Of a stretch of 64,000 nucleotides of DNA, positions 26,014-35,421 are shown one piece after another. The stretch lies in NCBI RefSeq assembly GCF_002954265.1, contig NZ_PPSL01000004.1:186001-250000 (forward strand), written 5' to 3'. The position numbers were made by a program, and so were the translations under genes. The notes beneath the pieces were generated by a model, which was given only the letters and a program-made list of their open reading frames with translations, searched no databases and was not told the DNA's origin. Position 1 is the first letter of the stretch, and each line of letters starts with the position of its first letter. The DNA comes from Flavipsychrobacter stenotrophus. GTDB lineage: Bacteria; Bacteroidota; Bacteroidia; Chitinophagales; Chitinophagaceae.

Positions 26014-28356
26014 TCACATAAACTTCACTTTCACCTCTATATTAGTATTCCTTCCTTTGTCGTCTGAACATGATATTTTAAGTACTGCTGCATCGGCTGA
26101 GAAAAATAGTTTTTGATTTGCATCGGCTGTTGCGTAGAACCGGTCGTTGATATACCAGTATACTTTTTTTACATCATTGGCCACTGAACAGGAAAGCTGC
26201 AGTTTTTGCTCCGCCTTGTTTTCAATGATATAGGTCATGCCGTTGGTGAGCGATGTGATGATGGGCCCACGGCCTTGTAAGGTGTGCGTGCATGCAGGAT
26301 TATGTGGCGGTCGCTCCGTAAAACGGATGTTCATTGATTTGTAATAGGCCGCTAACTCGGGTGCTATATTGGGCAGTAACTTTGTTTTATATCCGTTGGG
26401 GGGTAGGCAGTAGGTGCAATAGCAATAGTGCTCATCGGCGGATATCCAGGTTTGCGTAAGATGGTCGCATTGCTGACATGAGCTTATGCCGGGGATGTAG
26501 TAATCCATTACCTGGTCTGTGCAATTGTCGTTGGGTATCCGCCCCGTTTCAGTGCACACTAACCTGAAGCCGATACTATTAGGCGGTTCTACCCATTCGT
26601 TGGCAGCCTTGTGGTCTATGGCGTTGAAGAGCTGAAACAATAAAGGGGTGGCGGTAGTTGCACCACTTAGCTCCTGTACTCCTGCTGCAGAAAAATTGCC
26701 CAGCCATACGCCAATTGTATATCGCTTATTATAGCCTATGCTCCACGCATCTTTACGGCCATATGATGTGCCTGTTTTCCACGCTATGCGGGGAATACCC
26801 TGTGCTTCATCGTAGGCATTGGGTAGGTCGGGTCGGTGCAGCTCGCTGAGTATATGCGTGAGCATGTAATTGGCCGGTTGGGATAGCAGTGTGATCCCCT
26901 TATTAGTTGTGTCTTTTTGTACCCGTTTCTGTTGACTATCTGCCAGTGTATATTGGAGTGGGAAATAAACACCATCATTAGCAAAGGCGGAATATAATGA
27001 CGTCATTTCATCGAGCCGTACACCGCAACCGCCAAGAATAAGTGATAGTCCGATTTTATTCTTGCTTTTTGCAATAGACGTAAATCCTGCCTTGCCCAGC
27101 ACATTGGCAAAAGTACTCACACCTTCGTCCTCCAATAGTTTTACTGCAGGTATGTTTAGCGAGTGGCTGAGTGCAAATTCGGCTGTAACATTACCATGAA
27201 AATTCTTGTCGTAATTCTCTGGTGAGTAGCCTTTGATGTTGATAGGTACATCGGCTATCATGGTCCTTGGGGTAATAATACCTTTGTCCATGCAAAGGCC
27301 ATACAGCAATGGCTTCAATGTGCTGCCGGGAGATCGTAGTGCTTTTACACCATCTACCTGTCCAAAATTGTTTTTGTCTCCGAAGTCTGATGAGCCAATA
27401 TACGCCAGTACTTCGTGCGTCTTGTTGTCGATGATCAATACCGAAGCATTATTGATGTTATGTAGCTTCAGCTGATTTACATAGTTGGTGACTATCCCTT
27501 CTGCTTTTAGTTGCAGCTTATTGTCCAGGGTGGTGCGTAATGCAAGGTTAGTAGGATACATGCCCTTTACCCTTATAGCAAACTGTGGCACGGCACATGG
27601 GGCGCTATGCCTGTAGGCATTGAGCGGTTCATGCAGCGCATCGTTTATTGTGCCATCGGGGAACAGGTCATCACCTTTAAATCTTAGCAGCCATTTATTC
27701 CGCTGTTGTATGATCTTGTCATTATCTTTACCGATTACAAGTGAATTGGGTCTGTTGGGGATAATGCTTAATGCTGTTATTTCAGCCAGTGAAAGGTGGT
27801 CTGGTGTTTTATTGAAGTAGAGTAGAGACGCAGCTTTCACCCCTGCAATGTTGGAGCCATAAGGCACAAGATTCAGGTACATCTGCAATATCTCTTCTTT
27901 GCTGTATTTTAATTCCAGCTGCAGCGCGCAGAACATCTCCAGGCATTTATTAAAGTAGCTGCGCTGTTTAGGGTCCAGCATTCTGGCTACCTGCATAGTA
28001 ATGGTCGAAGCGCCTGAGGTGCGTTTGAGGTGAAATACATTGTTGATAAATGCCCTGCCTACGGCCAATGGATTAACGCCCAGGTGATGGTAAAAGTGCC
28101 TGTCCTCTTTGTAAACAATAGCTTTTCTTAGTTCAGGTGTTATTTCATCGAGCCTGGTAAACATACGCCACTGCCTGTCTTTCGACAGATATGCATGCAG
28201 TACAGTACCATCTCTTGCTTCTACTACGTGAGCAAAGGCAATGTCGGTATTTACAGGTAACAGTCTTGCAAGCAGCAGTAATATACCGATGCCGGCAACC
28301 AGTCTAATTACAATCTTTTTTAGTCGCTTTTTTATTCGCGCACTATCCATATTCAC
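26014..28356 (-). CDS. pbpC: Penicillin-binding protein 1C (bifunctional glycosyltransferase/transpeptidase)
   Basis: 780 residues: a membrane anchor (about 14-32), a GT51 glycosyltransferase with catalytic Glu84 in EDRHFYHH and GASTITMQVAR, then a penicillin-binding transpeptidase with the nucleophile in SPGSTLKP (Ser345-x-x-Lys348), SLN, and KTGTSYG. The C-terminal BiPBP_C domain (IENKAEQKLQLSCSV...) marks PBP1C. An unusual Cys-rich segment (SSCQQCDHL...CYCTYC) lies between the transpeptidase and BiPBP_C and could bind metal or form disulfides. It lies downstream of the alpha-2-macroglobulin gene, the classic pairing, but a hairpin separates them. Confidence 0.95.
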   Translation of the reverse strand: MNMDSARIKKRLKKIVIRLVAGIGILLLLARLLPVNTDIAFAHVVEARDGTVLHAYLSKDRQWRMFTRLDEITPELRKAIVYKEDRHFYHHLGVNPLAVGRAFINNVFHLKRTSGASTITMQVARMLDPKQRSYFNKCLEMFCALQLELKYSKEEILQMYLNLVPYGSNIAGVKAASLLYFNKTPDHLSLAEITALSIIPNRPNSLVIGKDNDKIIQQRNKWLLRFKGDDLFPDGTINDALHEPLNAYRHSAPCAVPQFAIRVKGMYPTNLALRTTLDNKLQLKAEGIVTNYVNQLKLHNINNASVLIIDNKTHEVLAYIGSSDFGDKNNFGQVDGVKALRSPGSTLKPLLYGLCMDKGIITPRTMIADVPINIKGYSPENYDKNFHGNVTAEFALSHSLNIPAVKLLEDEGVSTFANVLGKAGFTSIAKSKNKIGLSLILGGCGVRLDEMTSLYSAFANDGVYFPLQYTLADSQQKRVQKDTTNKGITLLSQPANYMLTHILSELHRPDLPNAYDEAQGIPRIAWKTGTSYGRKDAWSIGYNKRYTIGVWLGNFSAAGVQELSGATTATPLLFQLFNAIDHKAANEWVEPPNSIGFRLVCTETGRIPNDNCTDQVMDYYIPGISSCQQCDHLTQTWISADEHYCYCTYCLPPNGYKTKLLPNIAPELAAYYKSMNIRFTERPPHNPACTHTLQGRGPIITSLTNGMTYIIENKAEQKLQLSCSVANDVKKVYWYINDRFYATADANQKLFFSADAAVLKISCSDDKGRNTNIEVKVKFM

Positions 28357-28415
28357 CTTTTCATCCGGTATTGCTCCGGCTTTATTTTACTTATAGTTGT
28401 TGGAGATAAAATAGA

Positions 28416-28450
28416 GGTTGCAGTTGATTCAATGATTGTCAACTGCAACC
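28416..28450 (-). terminator. Terminator between the alpha-2-macroglobulin gene and pbpC
   Basis: Perfect 12-bp stem ggttgcagttga/tcaactgcaacc starting eight bases after the macroglobulin stop. On the minus strand it is followed by tctattttatctcc. It should end or attenuate the upstream transcript before pbpC. Confidence 0.75.
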
Positions 28451-28458
28451 CATATCAT

Positions 28459-31400
28459 TTAATTGGTGACCTTTATTATGCCTGCGCCATTGTATGAATG
28501 GTAGTTGCCGTCATACATGGCATCTGCCTGCACAGGTCCTAGCTGGAATGTGCCGGGAGATACAGCACGAACCATATAATAGAAGTCTTTTCGTTTCCGC
28601 TCAACGGTGGTGAACATATTGATGCGATCATCACGAATATCCATATAATCGGCCTTGGCGGGCTCTTTGATCCATTCCATTTTAGGCATTTCGTTGAGCA
28701 GTGTGTTTTCAACTTCAAAGCCTGCCGGCAGCATGTCTGTAATAGCCACGTTCTCTACCTTAGTATCGTACTGCCCTTCGATGGAAATGCGTATCACTAT
28801 CAGGTCATTCTGCTTAAATGTTTTTGTTTCTCTTCCCTGTCTGTCGTAATAAGTGCGGCGTACCTTAATGAAGTTGTCTTCTTCTTTGTAGCTGCCATCG
28901 GCGGTTATACCATTAAGCTCCCAGAAGTAGTAATAGCCGCCATTTCCTTTCACCTGTACATTCATAGCCGCATTAGCAAATGCTTTCATGTTTACGTTCA
29001 AGGGTTGTCCTGTGGTGGTGCCTACGCTCTTGTTATTTGCCGTTACAGTTGCGGTTGCAGTGGTCTGGTTGGCTATTTTCATTATTTTACCTAGTGCCAG
29101 CATACTGAAGGAGTTTTCCTGGGTACTGAGGTAGCGTTCTTTTCTCAGTTGCTCTGATAGCTGTCTCGCCAATATGCCTACCTGCCTGTTGTTGGGGTCA
29201 ATATCCAGCATGACGAGCAGCGACAGTGCCTCATCGCGAATCTGGCTGTTAAAGCTGCCGCCAAAGGTATGGTTAGGGATCTCTCCTGTAAATGCCGGAG
29301 GCATTACACCCTTAGCCTGAGAAGGCTGCCCGGATAGTGCATAAGCAGCAGCCAGCATATACTTGCTGTCCAGTGTCAGCAATTCCTGATGAGCCTTATA
29401 GTAGTTCATATCCGACTGTTGTGATTGGCCTGCCATTGCTAATACATAAAGTGAATAGGCAATTTCTTCAGGTGCTACTTCTTTCTTTGCAGTTCCATTA
29501 TAATAGAATGTTACAGTTTCCTTTTTGTACATTCTGTATTTCATGTATTCCTGCAGGCGCTGTAAAGTGTGGGCATTCACATCAAACCCTGCTTTCTTTG
29601 CTTCCAGCATAAAGTGACATGCGTAGATACTTCCCCACCAGCTTTCGCCACCACCTTCAGGCCAGTAAGACATGCCGCCATCTCCCTGCTGCATAGACTG
29701 CAGTTTGATGATGGCTTGTTGCACATTGCTTGCCGGGTTAAGTTCGGTATTGGTGCCATTATTCATGCCCTTAACAAGGTCGGCGTAATACAATTGCGGG
29801 AACGCGGCAGACACCGTTTGTTCCACACAGCCGTATGGATAGCGCACAAGGTCTTCCAGATGTTTGCTGAACTGCGTGAGCGGAGACTTGCTTACGATGA
29901 GCTTGCCTGCTACAGAGGTTGGTATAAATTTGTTCGTGATGTCTATTGGGGTTGTTCTGTTCTCGCCAGCCACGCCATAGCCAGTCAACTTTTGTAGTGA
30001 TGCCGGTGGTCTTATACTGATGTCCGTTTCGTTAGTAAATGTCTCGTTAAATGCTTTTACAGTTACGGTTACTTTACCAACGCCAATAGAGGGCTGCGCA
30101 ACTATATTGTAGATAGCACGACCTTCCCTGTTGGCAGGTATTTGTACCGTCTGTGTTGCTGATCCTTGTACGCCAAGCGGACCTGATGTTTGCACGGTTA
30201 CATAAGCGGTAGCAGTATTGCCCGTAGTATTGCTCATAGATACGCTCATGGTTACATCGTCCTTTGGTGTAAGGAAGCGAGGTAGAGCTGTGCTGATGAC
30301 TATAGGGTCGGCCACCTTCATATGCTTATCCTGGCTGCCGAAACTCTTGTTTTTATAAGCAAGTGCCATTACCCTTATGTCGCCCGAGAACTGTGGAATA
30401 TCTATATCGTATTTTACATTGCCGCGGCTGTCTGCCTGCAATATGCCACTCCAGAATGATACATTCTTCACTCTGTTCACAAACATCGGGTTGACGCGCC
30501 CACTATTGCTTTCCGCGCCATCACCGCCGGTACTTGATTGTCTCGTTTTTATCTCCGGGAGCAGCCATGGATAGATATCATAGCTGTTTATTGATAGGGT
30601 TACTTTCTGGTAGAAATAATCGTAAGGATCTGGCGTAGCAAAGTTCTTCACCTGTAGTATTCCTTCATCTACAGCTGCAACGGTTACAAATGCACCGGGG
30701 GCAGTTTTTATATTTATTGTTTGCCTGGTTCTTGATCTTGATTTTTCGGCAATTGTAATGGTAACTGGTATATTATAGGTCTTATTAGTTACCCTTACGT
30801 TTTTAAAACCATGTCCTACAGTCAACGGCATATCACTGCCATCCATTGGCCTGAAGAGCGTTGCGGTAATATACACGTTTGGCAGGGATGCATCATCCAC
30901 CGGAAAGGATAGCGCAGCTGATTTATTCTTTGTATTCAGGTAGTAGTATTTGATGATGTGGTCACGCTCAATGGTGACCAGCATTTTTCCTTCAAATGGA
31001 GCGGTGAACAAGGCCTTGACTGTTTCGCCGGTATTGTACTCCTTCTTGTCGGTTTTTATTTCAACGTTGCCCTCGTTATTCACTTCGAATGATGAGTATT
31101 GGGCATCATTCCAACCGTATGCGTAAAGCGTCTTAGCTACATAGGTGTTCGATCCGTTTATCGCTACCCTAACTTCATATTCTCCGCTTTGCTGCGGTGT
31201 AAATGTATAAGCAGCATTAGTGCCACTGATCTGCACTACCTGGGTGGATATTTGTTTGTCTTCATTGGCCGACACATACCTGTAGCCATTACCATTTTGC
31301 TGTATTACGGTGTGCCATTCTTTTTTTATTACACTAACAACGGCAGTTGCATTTTGTGGCACTTCTCGTTTGTCTAGAGCTATCAGGCCCATTTTTACGG

Positions 31401-33849
31401 GCAGTCGGGTGGTTATATATTCCTGGTCACACTTTACACCTGCATATACCGATTGGGCATAGACAGTAAAATGTTCATAGCGGTGCACAGGCCTGCCTGT
31501 CTCATCAAATACGGTGGCCATTATATTCCCATTCAGTATTCCTGAGTTAGTCAGATTGGCATCGAGCTTAAATGTTTCAGTTGCACCGCCTCTGTCATCT
31601 GTCTTTCCCTGGCGTATGTCAGTATTGAAGTTGAAATCATTCCTTAATTCAAAATTGTAATCCGGATATTTTTCTGATGGGAACGTAGTTTTCGCAAGGT
31701 TCATCTCGCAGCTGTAGTTACGGCCTGCTGCCGGAGTGCCAAAAAGGTTGTCGGCTTGTATTTGCGCTACTACATTTTCACCGGGTGCATATTCTTTTTT
31801 GGGAGTGGTTACACCAACCTTCATGCGATCGGGCATAAATTCCTCCACACTAATGTTATATGAGTTAAGAAGTACGTTATTCCCGGTAAATACTTCCAGT
31901 AGATAATTGCCGGTTATAGCAGTGGGCGGGGTAGGGAACTGCGCCTCGCACGAGCCTTGCTCATTGAGTATCTTCTGCACAGTGGCAAACTCTTTGCCAT
32001 TAGGCATACTCAGCTTCAGTTTTACAGGCACCTCAGTTTGTTGTTGCCATTGTTCGCTACGCACAATAGTGCTTACGTGTATGGTTTCTCCCGGTCGATA
32101 AATGTTACGCTCTGGGTATATCATGGCAATTAAGCCGGTTTCGTTCGGGTTGCGGCCACCAACGTCAAATCTAGATGTGCCTATCTGCGTTTTACTAAAC
32201 CAGACAAAGCTGAATTCATCGCCCTTTCTAGCTGTTACCATGGCTACTTTAAAGCCTGGGGATGACTGGCTGATGTTCTTGAATATAGCTACACCGTCTG
32301 CGTCGGTTGTTACAGTCGCCAGTTTCTGGTTATTGCTGCTGATGAACGACACATTTACACCCGGCATTGCTGCTGCGGTGCGAATGCTGTTGGTAAATAC
32401 ATAGATATTGTCTTTCTCTTCTTTTACTATAATGCCAATATCTGATATAGCTATGATCTTTGATTCCTGTATCCAGTTCTGTTCCTTAGATCTTACCATC
32501 ACTACGTAGACACCATTATATCCTTTAACCCTGTCTTCAAAATCAAGGTGCAGTAAGCGAGCGGCATTCTGCGCAGGTAACTTTGCTGTTTCATATGTTT
32601 GGTGGAAGATAGTATCGCCCAGGTTCTCTGTCTGGTAAAATTGATAGGAAGTTCCTTCATCATCCTTTTCATCATAGTGATAGTTGTAGTCTTTATCGGT
32701 GCGCATAAATGCTTCGAGGTTATTCTCGTACACCTTTATTACGCATACCTCTACAGTAGGTACATTTACAATGTTCAGCAACAGGTTCTTATATCCGGCA
32801 GATGACAAGTACATGCCCTTTGTGTTGACAAAACTTATAGATGGGTGCAGTTTGCCAAAGGCAATTTGCTCAGTATGATCGCTCTTCATTTTCCCGCCAA
32901 AGCTGCCCTCAATCCCTGTCTTAATGGTCATAGTATATAGCTGAGAAGCTATAAGTTTTGCGCCTGAAACAATAAAGCCACCATCGCAGACGGTAACATC
33001 AAAGTCTACCGCCGGGCTCATGCTGATCATGTTCTTCAGGTTGGTTTCTACAACCGGTTGTGATGTACTTACAGTTATGATGCCTTCGGTGCCTGTATGC
33101 TGTGCTACAATACCTGTTACGGTAAGGTTGTAGCGCGATGGTATACCTACGGTAAAGGCAGTATCCTTAAGAGAGGTATATTTAGCGCCAACTATTGGTA
33201 TGCCTTTATCCAGCTGCACTTTCAATGGTGTTTCTTCATCTTTATCGTTTACCGGCATAAATTGCACCGATAGTGTTTTTCCATTTCCTGTATTGGCGGT
33301 ATTGATAGTTACATTATTTCCGCCGCTATTGAGCCGCAGGCGATTAACCACTTCGCCGAGATTTACTTCATAGTTGAAGCTCATATCCAGCTGCACCATT
33401 ATGTTGGCCACATTGGTGCCCCGCATCCATGACACGTGTGCTTCTGTTACCCTCAGCTCAGCTGTGTGAAAGTGGATTGGCGCGTCGTCGAAGCTAAGCT
33501 TGGTTTTGCTGTACCGTACAATTTCTTTGGTCAGCTTTGCAGTGTACTCTGTGCCGGGTGTAAAGCCCTCAGCAGGTGAGAACGACAGCATGTTGGAGCT
33601 GTTCCACTTAAACTTTCCTTTTACCTTCGGTGTGATCTCTACAAAGGCCGCAGTATCCCACCTGTTAAGCAGGCTGTCGGGATAAATGTCTTTGCTGAAT
33701 GTGAACTCGAGATTCTGTTGTTGCTCTATCTCGGTTTCGAAGTTTTTGGTTACTTGCAGATCAAATTTACTTGTCTTGCAGGCGTAGAGTAATACGCACA
33801 CGAAAAGGCAACTTATACCAGCTATAATTTGCCGTTGGCCAGGTTTCAT
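28459..33849 (-). CDS. Lipoprotein bacterial alpha-2-macroglobulin with thioester
   Basis: 1796 residues from the ATG at 33847-33849. A lipobox (LLYAC, Cys24) follows a 23-residue signal sequence, so it is a membrane-anchored lipoprotein. Repeated MG beta-sandwich domains fill the first two thirds. The A2M domain (FSGDIRVMALAYKN) and the thioester motif GCVEQ follow, with the thioester Cys at residue 1341 inside the alpha/alpha TED domain. Known role of the family: periplasmic protease trap that covalently captures attacking proteases, linked to PBP1C so that murein is repaired after damage. All expected parts are present. pbpC lies 100 bases downstream, beyond a terminator. Confidence 0.95.
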   Translation of the reverse strand: MKPGQRQIIAGISCLFVCVLLYACKTSKFDLQVTKNFETEIEQQQNLEFTFSKDIYPDSLLNRWDTAAFVEITPKVKGKFKWNSSNMLSFSPAEGFTPGTEYTAKLTKEIVRYSKTKLSFDDAPIHFHTAELRVTEAHVSWMRGTNVANIMVQLDMSFNYEVNLGEVVNRLRLNSGGNNVTINTANTGNGKTLSVQFMPVNDKDEETPLKVQLDKGIPIVGAKYTSLKDTAFTVGIPSRYNLTVTGIVAQHTGTEGIITVSTSQPVVETNLKNMISMSPAVDFDVTVCDGGFIVSGAKLIASQLYTMTIKTGIEGSFGGKMKSDHTEQIAFGKLHPSISFVNTKGMYLSSAGYKNLLLNIVNVPTVEVCVIKVYENNLEAFMRTDKDYNYHYDEKDDEGTSYQFYQTENLGDTIFHQTYETAKLPAQNAARLLHLDFEDRVKGYNGVYVVMVRSKEQNWIQESKIIAISDIGIIVKEEKDNIYVFTNSIRTAAAMPGVNVSFISSNNQKLATVTTDADGVAIFKNISQSSPGFKVAMVTARKGDEFSFVWFSKTQIGTSRFDVGGRNPNETGLIAMIYPERNIYRPGETIHVSTIVRSEQWQQQTEVPVKLKLSMPNGKEFATVQKILNEQGSCEAQFPTPPTAITGNYLLEVFTGNNVLLNSYNISVEEFMPDRMKVGVTTPKKEYAPGENVVAQIQADNLFGTPAAGRNYSCEMNLAKTTFPSEKYPDYNFELRNDFNFNTDIRQGKTDDRGGATETFKLDANLTNSGILNGNIMATVFDETGRPVHRYEHFTVYAQSVYAGVKCDQEYITTRLPVKMGLIALDKREVPQNATAVVSVIKKEWHTVIQQNGNGYRYVSANEDKQISTQVVQISGTNAAYTFTPQQSGEYEVRVAINGSNTYVAKTLYAYGWNDAQYSSFEVNNEGNVEIKTDKKEYNTGETVKALFTAPFEGKMLVTIERDHIIKYYYLNTKNKSAALSFPVDDASLPNVYITATLFRPMDGSDMPLTVGHGFKNVRVTNKTYNIPVTITIAEKSRSRTRQTINIKTAPGAFVTVAAVDEGILQVKNFATPDPYDYFYQKVTLSINSYDIYPWLLPEIKTRQSSTGGDGAESNSGRVNPMFVNRVKNVSFWSGILQADSRGNVKYDIDIPQFSGDIRVMALAYKNKSFGSQDKHMKVADPIVISTALPRFLTPKDDVTMSVSMSNTTGNTATAYVTVQTSGPLGVQGSATQTVQIPANREGRAIYNIVAQPSIGVGKVTVTVKAFNETFTNETDISIRPPASLQKLTGYGVAGENRTTPIDITNKFIPTSVAGKLIVSKSPLTQFSKHLEDLVRYPYGCVEQTVSAAFPQLYYADLVKGMNNGTNTELNPASNVQQAIIKLQSMQQGDGGMSYWPEGGGESWWGSIYACHFMLEAKKAGFDVNAHTLQRLQEYMKYRMYKKETVTFYYNGTAKKEVAPEEIAYSLYVLAMAGQSQQSDMNYYKAHQELLTLDSKYMLAAAYALSGQPSQAKGVMPPAFTGEIPNHTFGGSFNSQIRDEALSLLVMLDIDPNNRQVGILARQLSEQLRKERYLSTQENSFSMLALGKIMKIANQTTATATVTANNKSVGTTTGQPLNVNMKAFANAAMNVQVKGNGGYYYFWELNGITADGSYKEEDNFIKVRRTYYDRQGRETKTFKQNDLIVIRISIEGQYDTKVENVAITDMLPAGFEVENTLLNEMPKMEWIKEPAKADYMDIRDDRINMFTTVERKRKDFYYMVRAVSPGTFQLGPVQADAMYDGNYHSYNGAGIIKVTN

Positions 33850-33973
33850 AAAAGAGTGGAAATTTGTATTAAAAATAACGCACAACTATATTATTATTGT
33901 ATAAAATGAAATAAATATTTTTTATGCTTTGGCGATGCCAGGTTTTGGTTGGTAATGATTCTCTATAAAATAG

Positions 33974-34004
33974 AAAAGAACCACAATTTTTATGCGGTTC
34001 TTTT
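33974..34004 (-). terminator. Terminator of the small hydrophilic gene
   Basis: Stem aaaagaacc/ggttctttt, 30 bases after the stop of the gene ending at 34034. It is A/T-rich on both sides and so possibly bidirectional. Confidence 0.7.
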
Positions 34005-34033
34005 CAGTAATTCATGCTTTGTTTCTTACTATA

Positions 34034-34240
34034 CTAGTGTTTCTTCTTGTGTTCTGATTTTACATCTTTCTCATTGTGGGTAATATCATTTCCCTTATCG
34101 TCCTGTTCTTCGTTTTTACGGCTATCCAGGTCATCCTTATTTTCAGGTTTGTGGCCACCGCTCTGTGAGGCATGAGCATTGGTTCGAACATTATTCGCGT
34201 TCTCGTTCTGATTGTGCGTTTTCATATTTTCCGTTTTCAC
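34034..34240 (-). CDS. Small, highly hydrophilic, probably disordered protein
   Basis: 68 residues (63 if the second ATG is used), almost entirely Asn, Lys, Asp, Glu, His and Gln with no hydrophobic core, ending SEHKKKH. Such composition is typical of intrinsically disordered stress proteins, but no family is recognised. Support for its reality is a following terminator and the lack of any competing frame. Located between the macroglobulin gene and pth. Confidence 0.5.
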   Translation of the reverse strand: MKTENMKTHNQNENANNVRTNAHASQSGGHKPENKDDLDSRKNEEQDDKGNDITHNEKDVKSEHKKKH

Positions 34241-34340
34241 TAATGAGTACTAATACCATACCACGGGCTTTACTTAAGGAGTGTAGTTACAAATACTTAT
34301 GGCACTATCATCTTATTCGCTTTTCACTTATTTTCGCATC

Positions 34341-34901
34341 ATGAAATTTTTACTCGCCGGGTTAGGTAATATCGGTAATGAATATGATGCTACCCGCCAC
34401 AATATTGGGTTCGATGTTGTTGATACTTTCGTGCTGAGGCATGGTGGTACTTTCACGCTGGATCGTCATGCGCAGGTGGCAGAGATAAGGTGGAAGGGCA
34501 AAGTATTTGTGGTGATAAAGCCTACTACTTATATGAACCTGAGCGGAAAGGCAGTTAAATATTGGTTGGACAAAGAGAAGATACCCATGGAAAATCTACT
34601 GGTGATAGCTGATGATCTCGCATTGCCATTGGGTACCATCCGCATGCGGGCTAGTGGTAGTGCCGGCGGGCAGAACGGCTTGAAGAATATAGAACTATTG
34701 CTTACCAGCAATGGGTACCCCAGGTTACGATTTGGAATAGGTAGCGATTTCCCCAAAGGCCGGCAGGTAGATTACGTTCTGGGTAAGTGGACACCATCTG
34801 AAATGCCTGCCCTGAAAGACACTGTAATGAAAAGCGTAGATGCCATAGAATGCTGGGCTACACAGGGTATTGGTAAGGCTATGACCGAGTTTAATAAGTA
34901 A
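34341..34901 (+). CDS. pth: Peptidyl-tRNA hydrolase
   Basis: Releases tRNA from peptidyl-tRNA that drops off ribosomes. 186 residues from the ATG at 34341 (MKFLLAGLGNIG); the longer frame adds an unrelated leader. Catalytic His20 in TRHNIGF, substrate motifs TYMNLSGKAV, VIADDLALPLG and GSAGGQNGLKNI. In the last motif Gln replaces the His common in GGHNGL. TATTTTCG ends four bases before the ATG, again suggesting a very short leader. Confidence 0.95.
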   Translation: MKFLLAGLGNIGNEYDATRHNIGFDVVDTFVLRHGGTFTLDRHAQVAEIRWKGKVFVVIKPTTYMNLSGKAVKYWLDKEKIPMENLLVIADDLALPLGTIRMRASGSAGGQNGLKNIELLLTSNGYPRLRFGIGSDFPKGRQVDYVLGKWTPSEMPALKDTVMKSVDAIECWATQGIGKAMTEFNK

Positions 34902-34907
34902 GCCGAG

Positions 34908-35375
34908 CTACACCAGGTTCTTCTTTAGTTGATTCATGTACTTTTTCATCGTTTGTTTGGTATAATAGCTAACAAAAAATTTTGGTAGTGCCATACCCAA
35001 TCCATGTTTTACAATGTCGATATCAAACTGTATCCGGTAGCTGATCCTGCATTTGCTTTCACTGATCGGCTCTACAAGCCTTGTGCTTTTCGCCCAGAAC
35101 ATGTTTTCCGGTACTGATTCACTAATGATGAGTTTACCCGGTTGCAGATCGGTGCAGGTAAGTGTTGATACGTAGTCGGGTACTTTTCCTGACAGGTAAG
35201 AGTGCTCTACTATTTTCGTGTTGACCTGAATAATTGAAGTGTCAATTTCTGTTACGTTTATTTCCTTGCGCCACAATTTATCGTTTCTGAAGTCAGAGAA
35301 ATAATCGAACACTATTCTACTTTCTTTGTTGATCATCAGTTGGTGACTTACATCTATTAGTTTTTGTGCATCCAT
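34908..35375 (-). CDS. SRPBCC (START-like) superfamily protein
   Basis: 155 residues. Helix-grip fold: N-terminal strand VSHQLMINKESRIVFDYFSDFRNDKLW, middle strands ending CRISYRIQFDIDI, and a long C-terminal helix. The family binds hydrophobic ligands or lipids; the ligand is unknown. It converges on pth with a six-base gap. Its start is fixed by a TACCTTTG box seven bases upstream. Confidence 0.8.
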   Translation of the reverse strand: MDAQKLIDVSHQLMINKESRIVFDYFSDFRNDKLWRKEINVTEIDTSIIQVNTKIVEHSYLSGKVPDYVSTLTCTDLQPGKLIISESVPENMFWAKSTRLVEPISESKCRISYRIQFDIDIVKHGLGMALPKFFVSYYTKQTMKKYMNQLKKNLV

Positions 35376-35382
35376 GGTGGCG

Positions 35383-35390
35383 CAAAGGTA
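35383..35390 (-). promoter_or_regulatory. -7 box TACCTTTG, nearly leaderless
   Basis: On the minus strand TACCTTTG ends seven bases before the ATG at 35373-35375. Same arrangement as at 25736 and 47575. Confidence 0.45.
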
Positions 35391-35421
35391 AGTCCATCAT
35401 ATAAATGATGAAAATAACGGG

